A stretch of 64,000 nt of DNA from Aphrophora alni (taxonomy: Eukaryota > Arthropoda > Insecta > Hemiptera > Aphrophoridae). Positions 13,063 through 25,205 of this stretch are shown in pieces; the stretch's first letter is position 1; every line of letters begins with the position of its first letter. The notes under the pieces were generated by a model that was not told the DNA's origin, ran no database searches, and saw only the letters and a program-made list of their open reading frames with translations. Both the position numbers and the translations under genes were made by a program. The stretch spans positions 66,080,231-66,144,230 of the forward strand of contig OY740768.1 in NCBI GenBank assembly GCA_963513935.1. The letters are read 5' to 3'.

Positions 13063-13460
13063 AATAGGCTTTCATGTCTGCTCCTTTTAAAGCTAGAAAA
13101 GTGGTATCTTCTATTATGGCCCCACTATGGTTAGGTGGTTTTCAGTCTCTTTTGAGAGACTTTTTCTGCTTTCATAGTGGTTAATTACTATGAAGGGTAG
13201 CCTGGTCCTCCCTTATCCAACGGAGGCTCCGTTCGTCCATCGGCACAGGATTTGCCATAAGGACACTTGACACCTTAGATTGGGGAATGTTTATTGACCT
13301 TCCGGTCTAGATCCGCTGTGTTTTGTTGAAGCAGGGTCACCTCGAACAGGATGGGGCTCTTCGCTTGCGTCCTGTGGTCCTGAGGGTTGTTTCCTCGGAT
13401 GTAGATGTGATTATCATCATCTGCTACACTCCTGGGATTATTTATCCCTAATTACTTAAC
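13063..13460. other. GC-rich segment with short hairpins, origin unknown
   Basis: This segment lies directly upstream of the LINE RNase H fragment in its reading direction. It is much richer in G+C than the window average and contains two perfect short hairpins: agtctctt/gagagact near 13143-13162 and ttcatagt/actatgaa near 13174-13196. All frames are interrupted. It may be an older part of the same LINE or an unrelated insertion. Confidence 0.4.
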
Positions 13461-15790
13461 CTAAAGTAGTATAACTAAGTCGTGTTCAATTTTGATTTTA
13501 AGGAAACTTTAGAAAAAAAACACTTTCATAATATAAAGCACCCTTGAATGAATAATTTCCTCGTATATAGGAAATATAATTGTATTAAAAAAATGACATA
13601 CTGTGGTTATATTCTTAAGTTATGACTTAAAAACAATACGGAAAGATAGTAGAAATCAGAACCACAGAGGAAATAGATGTTCAAAAAGACATTATTCTAC
13701 TATGTCCCATTGTAAAAACCACCACGAGTCAAGGCTGTTGAGGGAGGAGCCTTATGTTGAAGAAACCAATAGGGACCGTGGGGTATGCCACCTGATTTAC
13801 TCGGTGTAACAGCACTTAACACGTGCAACAATTTTCAAGCAACCTCTATGATTGTGTAAGCTCACGCGTTTATATAAATTATATTCCACGTTTTGACTCG
13901 AACAAAGCTTGTATGAGCACATTTAGAGTTATAATAACCTTTGAATTAATAATTATATGTGCCCTATGCATCTTGAATTAGATCAAATCGATCCTCCACC
14001 AGACTCCTAAGACCATTTTTTCTCTCCACTGTATTAATGGTTAGCCTGGATCTGATTGAAAATTACTCTGAAGGCCCATTGAATAGTGTTTCTTGTATTT
14101 TTATGGAAACAACAAGGCTTATTCAATTACGGTGTTTACACTTCAGAACACCGGAATCACAAGATTCAGAGTATTGAGATCACATATTGTAAGGTCTCAC
14201 CTCTCCCCAGCTCTTTCGTTTGCCTACACAACATAGATTATGGATATTACAGCAAGAAGTATAAAGTATTTACTTAAATAATTCGTTATTTTTTAATTAC
14301 TTATTCGAATTTTATAAAAAATGTACGAGGATATTATTATTTTACAATATATCTAATCAGTTGATCGACCAGAAATATTAGAAAACGTCTTTTAGGAACT
14401 TGAAAAAAACATTCAAATTATATATATTATATATTATATTACTTCACCATATAAAAAGTGTGAAGATAAGTATTGTGCTCCAATGTATAATATTATTTGA
14501 TTTTTTAATTAAAGGAAGATTTTTATATAAGTTCTCTGTTTAGATTTGTATTCTGTTGCTAACCCAAATATCCCGTTATGTCACAGGAAGTGTTAGTTTT
14601 ATGAATCAATGAGAATAGACAATAGGGAAAGTATCGCACGGTAATTTATCACCCATTAGTTTATTATTTGTATTGTTGTTTGTTACTTTTATGAAAACAG
14701 CATTCTTAATATTTATTGTTTTGCAACTCTAGCTTTTGTTAAGGAATGGGTTGTGTCGTCTCTTTGTTCAAGACATAATTGTTAAGTCCAGTTGGTAATA
14801 TCCATAATGTATTTTCTACCCATGTGAAGTATTTAGAAAATGCTTGAATACAAATTGTATTTTTTTTAAATCTGATATCGGAGATTTAATTAGCCAGTTG
14901 TGTACTTTCTTTTGGGTTAGAACAAGCTCATTACAACTTTTGCCCTAAGGATGATTTGCAACCCTGGATGGTTCGTTTTGCAAAAAAAGCCAATATGCAA
15001 ATACCCTGAGGAATTTATTGTTCTTCAACTTAGTTTTTTATCATGTCCATGTATTTATTGCAAATGTTGAGTTCTCATATCGAAATGTGTGTTTTAAGAT
15101 ATCAGGAGGACTTAAAAAGCAAAATAAAAACTAATGAGAGTGAAACTAAACACTGTATAATGATACTTCAGGGATGTATATTATTTTTCGCCATATAATG
15201 CAGATCATATTGAATAGAGGAATGATATTTTCTACCTATTATAGTGTAGACATTGGGTCGTTGGTTGTGACAGTTTTTGCGAGCATTGGCAGTTGTAATT
15301 GTTAATTGGACTATCACATTCATACAAACATGCTGTGATATTACAACATAACTGTGTATTTTGTTCATAGATTCTTTGATTCTAGAACAAAAAATAATAA
15401 TATAAATTATGTAAAGATATTACATATCCCTAATTAAAAAAAAAAATCAGAAAAAATAATGTGAATGTATCTATGAAACATCGAATTGTAAAGAAACCGA
15501 AAATCTGGTGTTTTCAACTAAAATTATAACTAATTTAAAATCTCAAGATCTTAATAATGAAAATGGATTATTTCATACTTTCAAATACATTTACATCATA
15601 AACGTTCTTATACTTAACTGAACAACAAAAATAAACTCGGGTTTATGAATCCCCTTTAGAGTCTACAAGTTTTCAATAGCTTTCCCAAAGAACGATTGCC
15701 TTAAAGAATTTTAATTTATCAAGCAATGAAATGAAAAAGGTTAAATCGAATCGAAGTTTCAACCACAAAGAAATATTCCGCTATTGAAAT
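13461..15790. other. AT-rich stretch without recognised features
   Basis: Short open frames (13603-13809, 14086-14277, 15168-15368 minus) resemble no family I know and have no supporting context. Confidence 0.35.
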
Positions 15791-15857
15791 CTGCTACATC
15801 GAGATGCCTGCTCACTCAGCCATGTACGTTTTAACCGACGGAATTCCAAAGTAGTGG

Positions 15858-16035
15858 ACTATATAAAGGCAGGACTTGTTTTGCATTTCTCCTTACTCAG
15901 AACAGATTTTATTTTATATTTTTTGATAAAATTCTGCTTTTAAACATATCGTGGGCTCAATCAAGACAGAAACGCTTTCAGAGTATACTCTAAACAATGG
16001 ACATTGTTTTCTGTCCGACATAAATAATAAAGAGC
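15858..16035 (+). promoter_or_regulatory. possible Pol II promoter and nearby poly(A) signal (LTR-like)
   Basis: A TATA box (tatataaagg at about 15861) is followed about 37 bases later by an initiator-like tactcagaac. About 125 bases further on there is an aataaag polyadenylation-type signal (about 16025). This spacing is seen in insect solo LTRs and in compact insect promoters. No TG...CA boundaries, primer-binding site or downstream ORF could be defined, so this is a weak call. Confidence 0.25.
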
Positions 16036-16039
16036 TATC

Positions 16040-17200
16040 ATAGTGTGTCGTAGCACGCAAGATGGTCATTACGGTCTAGTTTTATGTCCTTCGACATCTC
16101 TACGGAGGGACACATGTTCGACATCATTCATTTTTAAATCATATCTGTTTTATGTATGGTTGTATTAAGTTAATTTGTAGTTTTACACGTACTTTTGTCA
16201 ATAGCTAGATTGGTATCTCTACTACAGTACACTCTAAGTCGTCTAAGTGATCAATGCTCGCAATATACTTTCAGCTTTGTTTACTGAAAGTTCTTCTAAT
16301 TGGATTTATTTTAAGGTGATTTTCTGGTTTAACCGCACTATTCTGGACGTTAACAAAAGAATAGGGGTATAATTTTAGTTTAAAGTGTGACTGAAAGTTG
16401 CTTAAAAATACCAGGATAATACAAACAACTGAGGTCTATTCAAGATTTTGCACAAGTAGTTTCTTTAAAACAATCTTACAGATTTTAATTGTCAGCCAAA
16501 ATCTTATATTCTATTCTGAATCTAATTTCTCCGTAACAACAGATATGCCGTAAACCAATAGACTTTTCCCCAGACTCGTAGCCTGTAGTAATTGCAAACC
16601 TACCTGCCGTGACCAGGCTACCGTCTAATGATATTTACATATACACCCGACCCAGCACTAGACTGAACTTTTCAACACAGGTTCAAAGTCACTTGTTACG
16701 CAATTACGCAAGCACTTTATTCATTACAAGATATATGCAATTAATTACCGTGTTGTACAATACGATAATAGCGCCACGTTATAGTAATGGATAGGGTAAT
16801 TATTTCAAGTTTTAAACATTTAGTTAACTATTGAACAATGAAATAAAGTAGGATTAAGTGATTATAGACAATAATTTTGCATAGAAGGAATAATTATTTA
16901 TGCAATTTTTGCAAATTCTTAAGCGAAGAAAGAGAAAACAAATGTAAAACGATATTTTATAGTTAGTACAGAATTAGTAGATGTAGATAATTCATATAAT
17001 AAGTCTAAAAATCCTTAAATATATTTTTTAAACCACCCTATCCTTTTTTCATAATCCAGTTTTAACCATTTAATCAAGCAGTATACATTTTCATTGTGAT
17101 AAGATCTCATTTGGTCTAGAGATTGGCGTTCACATACGGTGTACATAATTCCTGGTTCAATTCTCTTGGTGGTTCAAAATGTTATGGTATTGATCCAGCA
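16040..17200. other. AT-rich stretch, no recognised gene
   Basis: The patch around 16540-16800 is slightly richer in G+C and has one 61-codon frame of no recognisable family. Otherwise nothing stands out. Confidence 0.35.
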
Positions 17201-17203
17201 CCA

Positions 17204-17830
17204 TGGTTAATTGAGGAGGTACGGTTGATAAATTCAGGATCAAGGGTAATTGAGGAGCTATAGTTGGTAGATCTAGCATCTTAGGTAATTGGGGAGCTAC
17301 GGTTGGTAGATCTAGCATCTTAGGTAATTGGGGAGCTACGGTTGGGAGATCTAACATCGTGAGTAATTGAGGAGTTACGGTTGGTGGATTCACCATCGTG
17401 AGTATTTGAGGAGCTACAGTTAGTTGATATATCCAGCATCGTGAGTAATTGAGGAACTACAGTTGGTAGATCCAGCATCGTGAGTATTTGAGGAGCTACA
17501 GTTTGTTGATATATCCAGCATCGTGAGTAATTGAGAAGCTACAGTTGGTAGATCTAGCATCTTAGGTAATTGAGGAGCTATAGTTGATAGATCTAGCATC
17601 TTAGGTAATTGGGGAGCAACTGTTGGTAGATCTAGCATCTTAGGTAATTGGGGAGCTACGGTTGGTAAATCTAGCATCTTAGGTAATTGGGGAGCTACGG
17701 TTGGTATATCTAGCATCTTAGGTAATTGGGGAGCTACGGTTGGGAGATCTAGCATCGTGAGTAATTGAGGAGTTACGGTTGGTAAATTCACCATCGTGAG
17801 TAATTGAGGTGTTACGGTTGGTAGCAAACT
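17204..17830 (-). repeat. 39-bp minisatellite, 16 units, mostly open as a 13-residue repeat
   Basis: Sixteen direct units, each holding taattg(a/g)ggagctac and agatctagcatc-type blocks, have a period of 39 bp. Two units (about 17402-17444 and 17480-17522) are 43 bp because of an extra four bases in ttgatatatcc. On the minus strand the 39-bp units read as a 13-residue repeat with core PTVAPQLPKMLDL. The frame stays open over 17827-17420 and 17396-17157 and shifts at the 43-bp units. The pair of units near 17340-17400 recurs near 17740-17800, so a block has been duplicated. A multiple-of-three period alone can produce an open frame, so I call it a repeat and not a gene. Confidence 0.9.
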
Positions 17831-17948
17831 ATGGTTTAGAAAGCTAAAATTACGATGAGAGAACTCGATGTGCTAACCACACTTAACAATACTGAAAATA
17901 TATCTATCCAATATCGGCCCTTCAAGAAATTTTAAAACACGCCACCAA

Positions 17949-17949
<1 letters not shown>

Positions 17950-17979
<30 letters not shown>

Positions 17980-17981
17980 TA
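17950..17981. repeat. (ATT)n microsatellite
   Basis: About ten uninterrupted ATT units lie between gccaccaat and tatataatttt. Confidence 0.9.
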
Positions 17982-18429
17982 TATAATTTTAGGTTTATAG
18001 CCAAGTTCTTCTTATTTAATATACTTACGCGTAGATTGGTTAAATGCATTAAACAGTATTTTGAAAATATAGTATGTTCGTCAATAACTACGAATATTTT
18101 TTAAGATTCTATAGAAGTTTTTATTGGTTGACGTAAATTCATTTATCTTCCTTTTTGAAGCGGCAATAAATAGACACAACAAAGTAGTATTTAAAAAACA
18201 AAAACCCATAGCTAATACAATGTTATCTCTTTCATATAGACAGTTTTTTTTATGCTATATCATAGTAGTTTCTTAATTTTTGAGATTAGAGTTACTTAAC
18301 GTGCGTCGAAGGTAGGTAATTTTCTAGTTAATAGACTTGTGCTTACCGTCGTTACATCGACTCAGTTAATGTTTTCAAAGAGTATTATCTAGGAACAATA
18401 AGCTTGTTTACACCTGAGAATGGGAAGTC

Positions 18430-18640
18430 TACCTATAGTTCTGCTTTTAAAATTATTTGATAATGGTGATTTGGTTATATTATTGATATGGTGCAATCGG
18501 ACTTTTGACATAATTTTAGTTTATAAAAAGTAACACGATGTTTCGAGAGTATAAATCAACTTTCGTTATCAAGTAATAAACCAGAACATGAGAAAAATTA
18601 AACAGTAAACCGTTAAGTCACCACCCCTTCATCACACACC
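18430..18640 (-). mobile_element. Penelope-type terminal-repeat fragment (copy C)
   Basis: On the minus strand, 18573-18536 reads cttgataacg, a weak stem around aaagt/actct, then cgaaacatcg. About 30 bases further on come aaaagtccgat and ccatatcaataat. The order and the conserved words match copy D at 34.5 kb and copy B at 7.3 kb. The stem-loop is less well paired than in the other copies, so this one is degraded. Confidence 0.5.
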
Positions 18641-19440
18641 CCTATTAGTTTATCCGGGCAATTGTTTGCTATTTCTTATGTAGTGTAATTCTGTGAATTG
18701 TGGTTTGTATTAAGTCTTAGTTATTTTCTTTGCTCAGGTCTAACTTTCAGCCTGTCTTCCTTCATAGATTAACTGTTTTATACTATGTCCGATCACCGAA
18801 GGTGGCTGAGGTACCTGGAGTCACTCACTAACACGTTAAAATAATCAGGGTAATGTTTTACTTGTCACTAACAATTATTCCCATTCCATGTTTAAATCGT
18901 AATAAAACAATTTACTTTTTTACACTAAAACATATTTTACTCTCCCAAACGTAAATAATATACGTCCGAATACGTGAAAAATTAACATTTTTACTTATAG
19001 TTGAAGATATATCCCAACAGTGTTTATAACTCGGTGCCTTATAAAGAATGAACGACCAAGTAATATTTAACGAAATGTGTTTCAAAAAACAGTAGTTTGA
19101 AGACAAAGATCTTCTTTCTAAACTTACGATCCAAACTTTAATTTTTAAACAGTATTTGTAACGTCATAACGTCATAATATGTAGTCTATCAACACATGAT
19201 ATATGTCACTGCAACATCTTACATTAAGAATGGTTTTAAATTAATATAACATTGAAAAGATATTTACTAACATTGGCAAATATAAAATATCTCCATTCGT
19301 TTATGAAACAACATCAAAGTTACTTTTGGTATTTCTCTTTAAAAAATCCTGACCACGTTATTTAACAAGTATACAAAATTGACAGCTCAACGAACTGCGA
19401 ATAAAATTATAAAAAGAAAAAACATAGGAAAGAAATGATC
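18641..19440. other. AT-rich stretch without recognised features
   Basis: No gene, terminal repeat or motif was recognised. Confidence 0.35.
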
Positions 19441-19474
19441 TCAGTCAAAGAGAACGCCTGATAGAGCCAACCAT

Positions 19475-19801
19475 ATGTCCGTCCTCCTAATTACATTGTC
19501 TCAGTTAACACATTTATTACCGCCCACTTATTTTCGTAACCTTCTTGACATAATTTGGAGACGCATTGAAGCGAGAGGAGTAATGGTTCACACGTGGTCC
19601 CGTCTTGGAGGCTGCAAGGGCCACGTTAATTGGACTCCTCAAGGGATGAGTTACGCGAGCGAAAAATTAACCGTTTCATTTTGTGTAATAAGCCAAGAAA
19701 AGAGCACATTCGTCTTTGACAGCATAACACGTATAGCAGACACGCCTGGAGACGGACACTGTGTGTTATGTTGTCTACGTGACAAGAGTTTTAGAATTTA
19801 A
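19475..19801 (+). other. unrecognised 108-codon open frame in a GC-richer island
   Basis: The island at about 19540-19790 stands out in composition and is open over 108 codons. The peptide has a mixed, non-repetitive composition (for example WRRIEARGVMVHTWSRLGG and NWTPQGMSYASEKL) and ends TPGDGHCVLCCLRDKSF, with four Cys in a short span. I do not recognise it. DGHC faintly resembles the start of an OTU-type cysteine protease, but no further motif follows. The start codon is not supported by context and no splice sites are convincing. It could be a remnant of a transposon ORF or chance. Confidence 0.2.
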
Positions 19802-20827
19802 TAATTAGCTTCTAATTTATGTGTTTTTGAATTGTTTTAAGTTCCATTCCCCTAATAAACACTTAATATTTCACGGGAAAAATAACCGAATTTATATTGT
19901 AGCTAAATTGCCTGATCATCGTATATTCTCAATTCTTAGTAATTGTCGTACACAGCTCAAATTTAAAACGAAACTTTTGTTTCAGATCTTCTAAAATAAA
20001 TTTACGAAACTTGTCCAAATAGACATATCACGGTTAGAGTTTGCTAAAAATCTGCTATCGATCCTTCAGTCCAAGCAATTGAAGAATTTGTTATGAGATT
20101 CTCTTTTTATATTGTAATACAAATCGTGAAACGTACGTTTTTTGTTAAATCTTTCACTCGTTTACACAACTTAAACGACTGAAGGAGATGAGCTCTTGTT
20201 TTCAATTTGAATCTTCTTTGGATGTTCGGATCCTCTTCGAATCACTTTGTACAATTGGAAGACTAATTTGTGAATTGTTAGAGTTTGTTTAAAAAATTAT
20301 CGTTTCGTATAAAAAATTCATTTATAATTTAACTTCGCCTTGTATTAAATGTCATACAAACACCATATGTGACAAATACGTAATTATAATATTGTTCAGA
20401 ACATGCAATGAAGATTTCAGAATCCAACACTTTGCAATTTTTATTTAATAGAATTATAAAATGACTACCATAAATTTTTTCTTAATTTAATGTAATTTAG
20501 TTTAATTTGTTTGATGCCGTTCACGAATCTGTTAGTAGATTTAGTTAATTTCAAAGAAACTTAAAAATAAAATGTCAGTTAGTGTTTTCTCACTTTCCCC
20601 ATATTTTGGATTGTGCACTCAAAATTGCTTTTATGTTTAACTTAAAATAAATTTCAAAATGCAGACCATTATTTCAACCTATTTTAAAAACTGCTACTTT
20701 TTAGATTTTGATGGAACCCCTGTTTTTCTGTTGGTTTTGGATGATGTGTGTAAAAATGACGAAATTTGCCTCGTTCGTTTTTGAGCTTCAGATTTTCAAC
20801 TTTATGTATATATATTTGATTTAAATC
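19802..20827. other. AT-rich stretch without recognised features
   Basis: Nothing recognisable, apart from the outer part of the foldback element that starts at about 20828 and may extend left to about 20690. Confidence 0.35.
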
Positions 20828-21147
20828 AAATCTGGATTTACAATTTACAATTGTCCTACTTATGCCATTGAATGAGTTAACACAAAAATTGAAACCAATT
20901 GACAGTATGTAGTCCAAAATGGCTGTCAACGTTAAAACATGATATGTCGCCCTTTTTATACTACTAAACGGTTTTGAAATATGACCGAAAATATCTTCAA
21001 AAACTTATATATATACGTAAAAAATGAGACATCTCATTTTTAATGTCGACAGCCATTTTAGACAACTTACTGTTAATCGGTTTGAATTTTTCTGTTAACT
21101 CATTCAATGGTATAAGTAGGACAATTGTAAATTGTAATTCCAGATTT
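20828..21147. mobile_element. foldback element, arms about 117 bp
   Basis: 20828-20944 and 21031-21147 are inverted repeats. Shared words include acaatttacaattgtcctac, cattgaatgagttaaca and aaaatggctgtc on the left and their complements on the right. The arms differ at roughly one base in ten and the spacer is 86 bp. The open frame 20929-20684 on the minus strand is a by-product of the left arm. The aaaatggc-tgtc words resemble the arms of the foldback at 46.6-47.5 kb. Confidence 0.8.
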
Positions 21148-24100
21148 TATTCAGTTCGATTAAATTTTTCTTTAAAAACCAATGATATCTACATAAACTA
21201 CATTTGATCATTGAATCAACTACTTGTTGGGGGTTTTAATTTATACAGCATATTTTGTTCCCAGTTACACCGACATGGTAAACCGTACTTGAAAATCCTC
21301 TTTATTAAATAAAAGAATCCAAGTATAACTTTTGTTTTGTTTACAGCCATAAATAAGTTACACACATGTGTGTAGGCTACTCATTGACGATCCTACAACA
21401 TTACTCTTCGAACACGTAATTCATCAAGCATCAAAAAATTTGCCACTGCTAAGCGGAGTGATTAATATACGCAACAAAAACTCATTAAAATCAAAAGTTG
21501 GCAACTAACATGGAAAACCATTTAAAACAATTCTCAGTGAACGTTATATTATTTACAAATAGCCTATACATATATACAACCGTTCCATTGATATATTCCT
21601 CTTCAATGAGTTAACGGTTGATTAAACCTTCACAAAAAGTTGAAACTTTAATGTTGTTGTTTTTATTCTACATATCACTTCACCATTAATTGGATATTGC
21701 ATTTTTAACGTAACTCTTTCAAGAGATTTTGTTGAAATGTAAACTTTGTAATTTGCATTATCGATCATTTATTACTTACATTGATTTTTTTAAAATGTTA
21801 TTTTGTGTCTTTTACCATTAAAATTATTTTTTGTGTTTTATTTGTGTTAAAATTAAAACTAGATTATTATTATTCCTAAATTGCAAAATTTCATAGGGAG
21901 TTTCCACTGAATATATTCTTGCAGCTATATTCATGGTCAAACTATAAGATGAACATTTATATTGACTCTTTAAACAATTTTTAAATGTTCTTTAAAATGT
22001 ATACAAATATACTTTTGTACAATAGATAAAGACAAGTCGATTGTTAAATGGGTTGGTTAGTTGTAAAATGTCTAAATAATTTCACTTCTTTTGTACAGCT
22101 CTTATAACACTTGCATGTACACTTGATCTTTCAACGATGACAAATATAGGAACACCATGGTAAAAAACCTAATTGAAACTGTGTAACATCAACATTAGGT
22201 TGGTAATAATCTCTCTAGAATTTTAGGTGTATTCCAGTCAAATTTGGTACGTAGGGTACAGTTGGATATAATAGTTACTTAAAAACAAAAGCAATGAAAT
22301 TTCAAAAAGCGACCGTTTGAAATAATTATTCGGAAGATTTGAGCTCTACTCGTTAGGACCTGATCTTAAATACTCATATATTTTTGGGGTTATATAAGAA
22401 TAATAAAATTGAGGGAGGAGAGAGTAACATGTTAGTATAGTATATTGCAAACAGGAATACGTACGTATACAAAAGGTATTGAACATCGGGAAAAGGTTAA
22501 AAATAATTCTCAAGAGTTGAATTGTCATACAAACTCCTTTTACCTACAGAAAAGTGTGTAAAACCAGAAGATACAAAAGAAATGATTTATTATGCATATT
22601 TAATTTATTCGAAATAAACGTGGGTATTAAATAACGTTGAATTATCAGTTGCAATTCATTAAATCTAAACAAAATTTGCATTGCTTAAATATCTTGTGGT
22701 TGTTTATTGAAATTTCACCACATTGTTCCCTCTATCCCTTCACTTTAATATATAATAAAGGGAAAAGGGCAGACGATTGAAGCAATATTTATGTGATAGG
22801 AGACAAAAAGGTGACCTCTTTCTGCAGAAGCAACGAAATTGGGTTAAAAGTTTCCGAGAGTGTGGTGAACATACATCTGCTCTTACTCAGAGAAACTTTA
22901 TATAAATAATATTCCCTTGCGGAGTTCTCAAAGCATTTTCGGATGATGAAATAATGATAACATGTATAAAAATACAAACTGAGTTAATTGAAGAAAGTTT
23001 TTAAACCTACGTTAATTTTAAAATTTAATAAATTTTAATCATATAACAAATCACGACAAACATAACAAATCATTAATCAATTTTTAAATTTATAATTAAC
23101 CAAAATATTAAAAAGACAATATAAGTATGCCCAAACTTGAGGACAATTTTTTTAATAATAAAATTTTAAAATAATTGATTATGTATTCTTCTAAATTAAT
23201 ATTCTTCGGTTCGTATATTATGTTATTGTTACCACATTTTGCCTCACCTAAATTTTCTAGGTAACCTAATGGAAAAAAATGCCTCATATAATTATTATTT
23301 ATAAACATACTATAACATACTATAGCTTTATTATAAACTTAGTTTTGTTTCTTATTTTTGTGGTTCCTTGTTTTCCTTATTGTGAATATTGCCACAATTC
23401 CTCCTTGGACATTTGACTCTACACCTTGTTCAAGCAACACTAATAAACACGAGATCAAAAAGATAATTTGGGTCCGACAAACTAATATTTACCTTTTTTA
23501 CAGTGGTAACCATAAATTTCAAGCCCCCCCCATTTTCGTTAAAAATTGGAATATCTTTAGAGATCTCATGGGTATTGGTTTGGTTGTAATAGTTCCTTCC
23601 CGAGGAAAGCTGAATGGAGTCAACGCAAGTCGTGTGATATATCATTTTGTTAGACCTTAATGCGTAGATAAAACCGTTCAAAGTTTAAAACAGAACTATA
23701 TGAACACGTATTTTCATATAAAATATAGAGGTTTTTTTAAACGAAATAATTATTTAATGTTCCTTTCGGATTAATTACAATTTACAGTGGTAGCCACAGT
23801 ACAATTAATTTCGAAGCTATAATAATAAATTGGAAGTATTAAAAATAGGATTAATCTCAAAAATATACAAATAGAAAAATAGGGTCTGAGCAATGCGATT
23901 ATTGATTTTTAAACAATGGGGAGTTATTTAATCAGTTTCCTATAAGTACAACCACGAATCAAAGATTTATGCATTTTCACCACTTTCTAATAATGATCAA
24001 ACTTAACTATATCATTGTATATTGTAAAACACACCAAAAAAAAGAGCACTCAATCCCATAATTAATTTGTTAAATACTGTTCTGTCTTATGTGAAAAATG

Positions 24101-24940
24101 TAGCTGAATCATACATTGCACTATCAATCCATTCTCGACTGGCTCAGTGGAATTACGATTTTTTATCGCCATTTTTACTCATCAAGAATTTTACAATGAT
24201 ATATCACACAACCTTCCTTACTAACTAAGATATTTGAATTGACTTCCACCCAGGAGTGAGGCAAAAGTTAATATACCAAAAGTAGAATCTACATCCAAAG
24301 TCGGATTTCCAAAGTTTAGATTTATTCCAATTATTAAGATCTATTACTAAAGATGGGACTTATACTGTATACAGTATATTTTATTTAAAACAGAAATAGG
24401 AAAAACTAACTACTAAATACAATTTTACTTTTTTTTATTTCACTGTGTATGTTTATCAGAATTTATGAGGAAATTAAAAGTGTAGACATAACCTAAAAAT
24501 GTACGATTTATAAAAACGCAATAACATTTAAGAAAACGGAAACAAAGTAATTAAATTAATTATATACTAACCTAACGAATAACAAGTGGAGTTCGTAATC
24601 TATTCATTTTACAACATATTGAAGATGATGATTTAAAGAGATAAATATATTTCTTTAAAAAAAATACCAGGAAGTATACTCGGCAGGTACTATTTAATGC
24701 TAGCAAATTATAAAAGTGCTTGTATTACATATTTGAGTTCCGGATACGTGTAATAATACCGTTGTGTGCTTGACACGTAGCGGTATTGTGTACAATTCTG
24801 TATGTGTGTGTGTTTACGTTAAATATAAAGGTAGTCCTTTGTCTTAAGCACAATTCTTTCTATAAATAGATATCTGCTCTATTGTGAAAGCTGTCTAAAC
24901 GAAAAGACTCTATCAGGCAGTGGTTCCTTTATATTCAATG
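21148..24940. other. AT-rich stretch; possible foldback debris
   Basis: No gene is recognised. The frame 23358-23660 (100 codons) and its minus-strand counterpart overlap a patch (about 23500-23660) whose words tggtaaccataaatttcaag and a C run are reminiscent of foldback arms elsewhere, but I could not find a matching second arm. Confidence 0.3.
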
Positions 24941-25205
24941 ACGTTGCTATAGAAATTAGCGGTAATGTTGGAGTAGTCGGTCGAGAATACCGAGGGGCAA
25001 TCAAAGCATCAAAACTCGTGGTCTTGGAGCTCCGAACTCTACCTGAGGCGAAATATGATCTGACGCTCCTCTTTGCTATCAGTCCACTTGAAACCTTAAT
25101 CTCACCCTTGGCATAACTCTTAGGGTGGTATTGAAAGAAGGTAGGGGGTGTTGCAGGTATTATGAGAGGTGGCGCCTATTGGGAAACAAAACTAATAAGC
25201 TCTAC
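24941..25205. other. GC-richer island without open frame
   Basis: The segment has a clearly higher G+C content than its surroundings (for example cttggagctccgaactctac and gagaggtggcgcctattggg) but stops in every frame. It is probably an eroded transposon or exon. Its end shares ggtggcgcct, tgggaaac and actaat with about 50706-50744, too little to define a repeat. Confidence 0.3.

Noticed and set aside
17157..17827. A repetitive Pro/Leu protein gene
   Set aside because: The 39-bp period explains the open frame. There is no start context, signal peptide or flanking exon, and two units break the frame.
17204..17830. CRISPR array
   Set aside because: Units are contiguous without spacers, and the window is eukaryotic.
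19760..19801. OTU protease motif in TPGDGHCVLCC
   Set aside because: Only the DGxC word is present, with no following catalytic His block.
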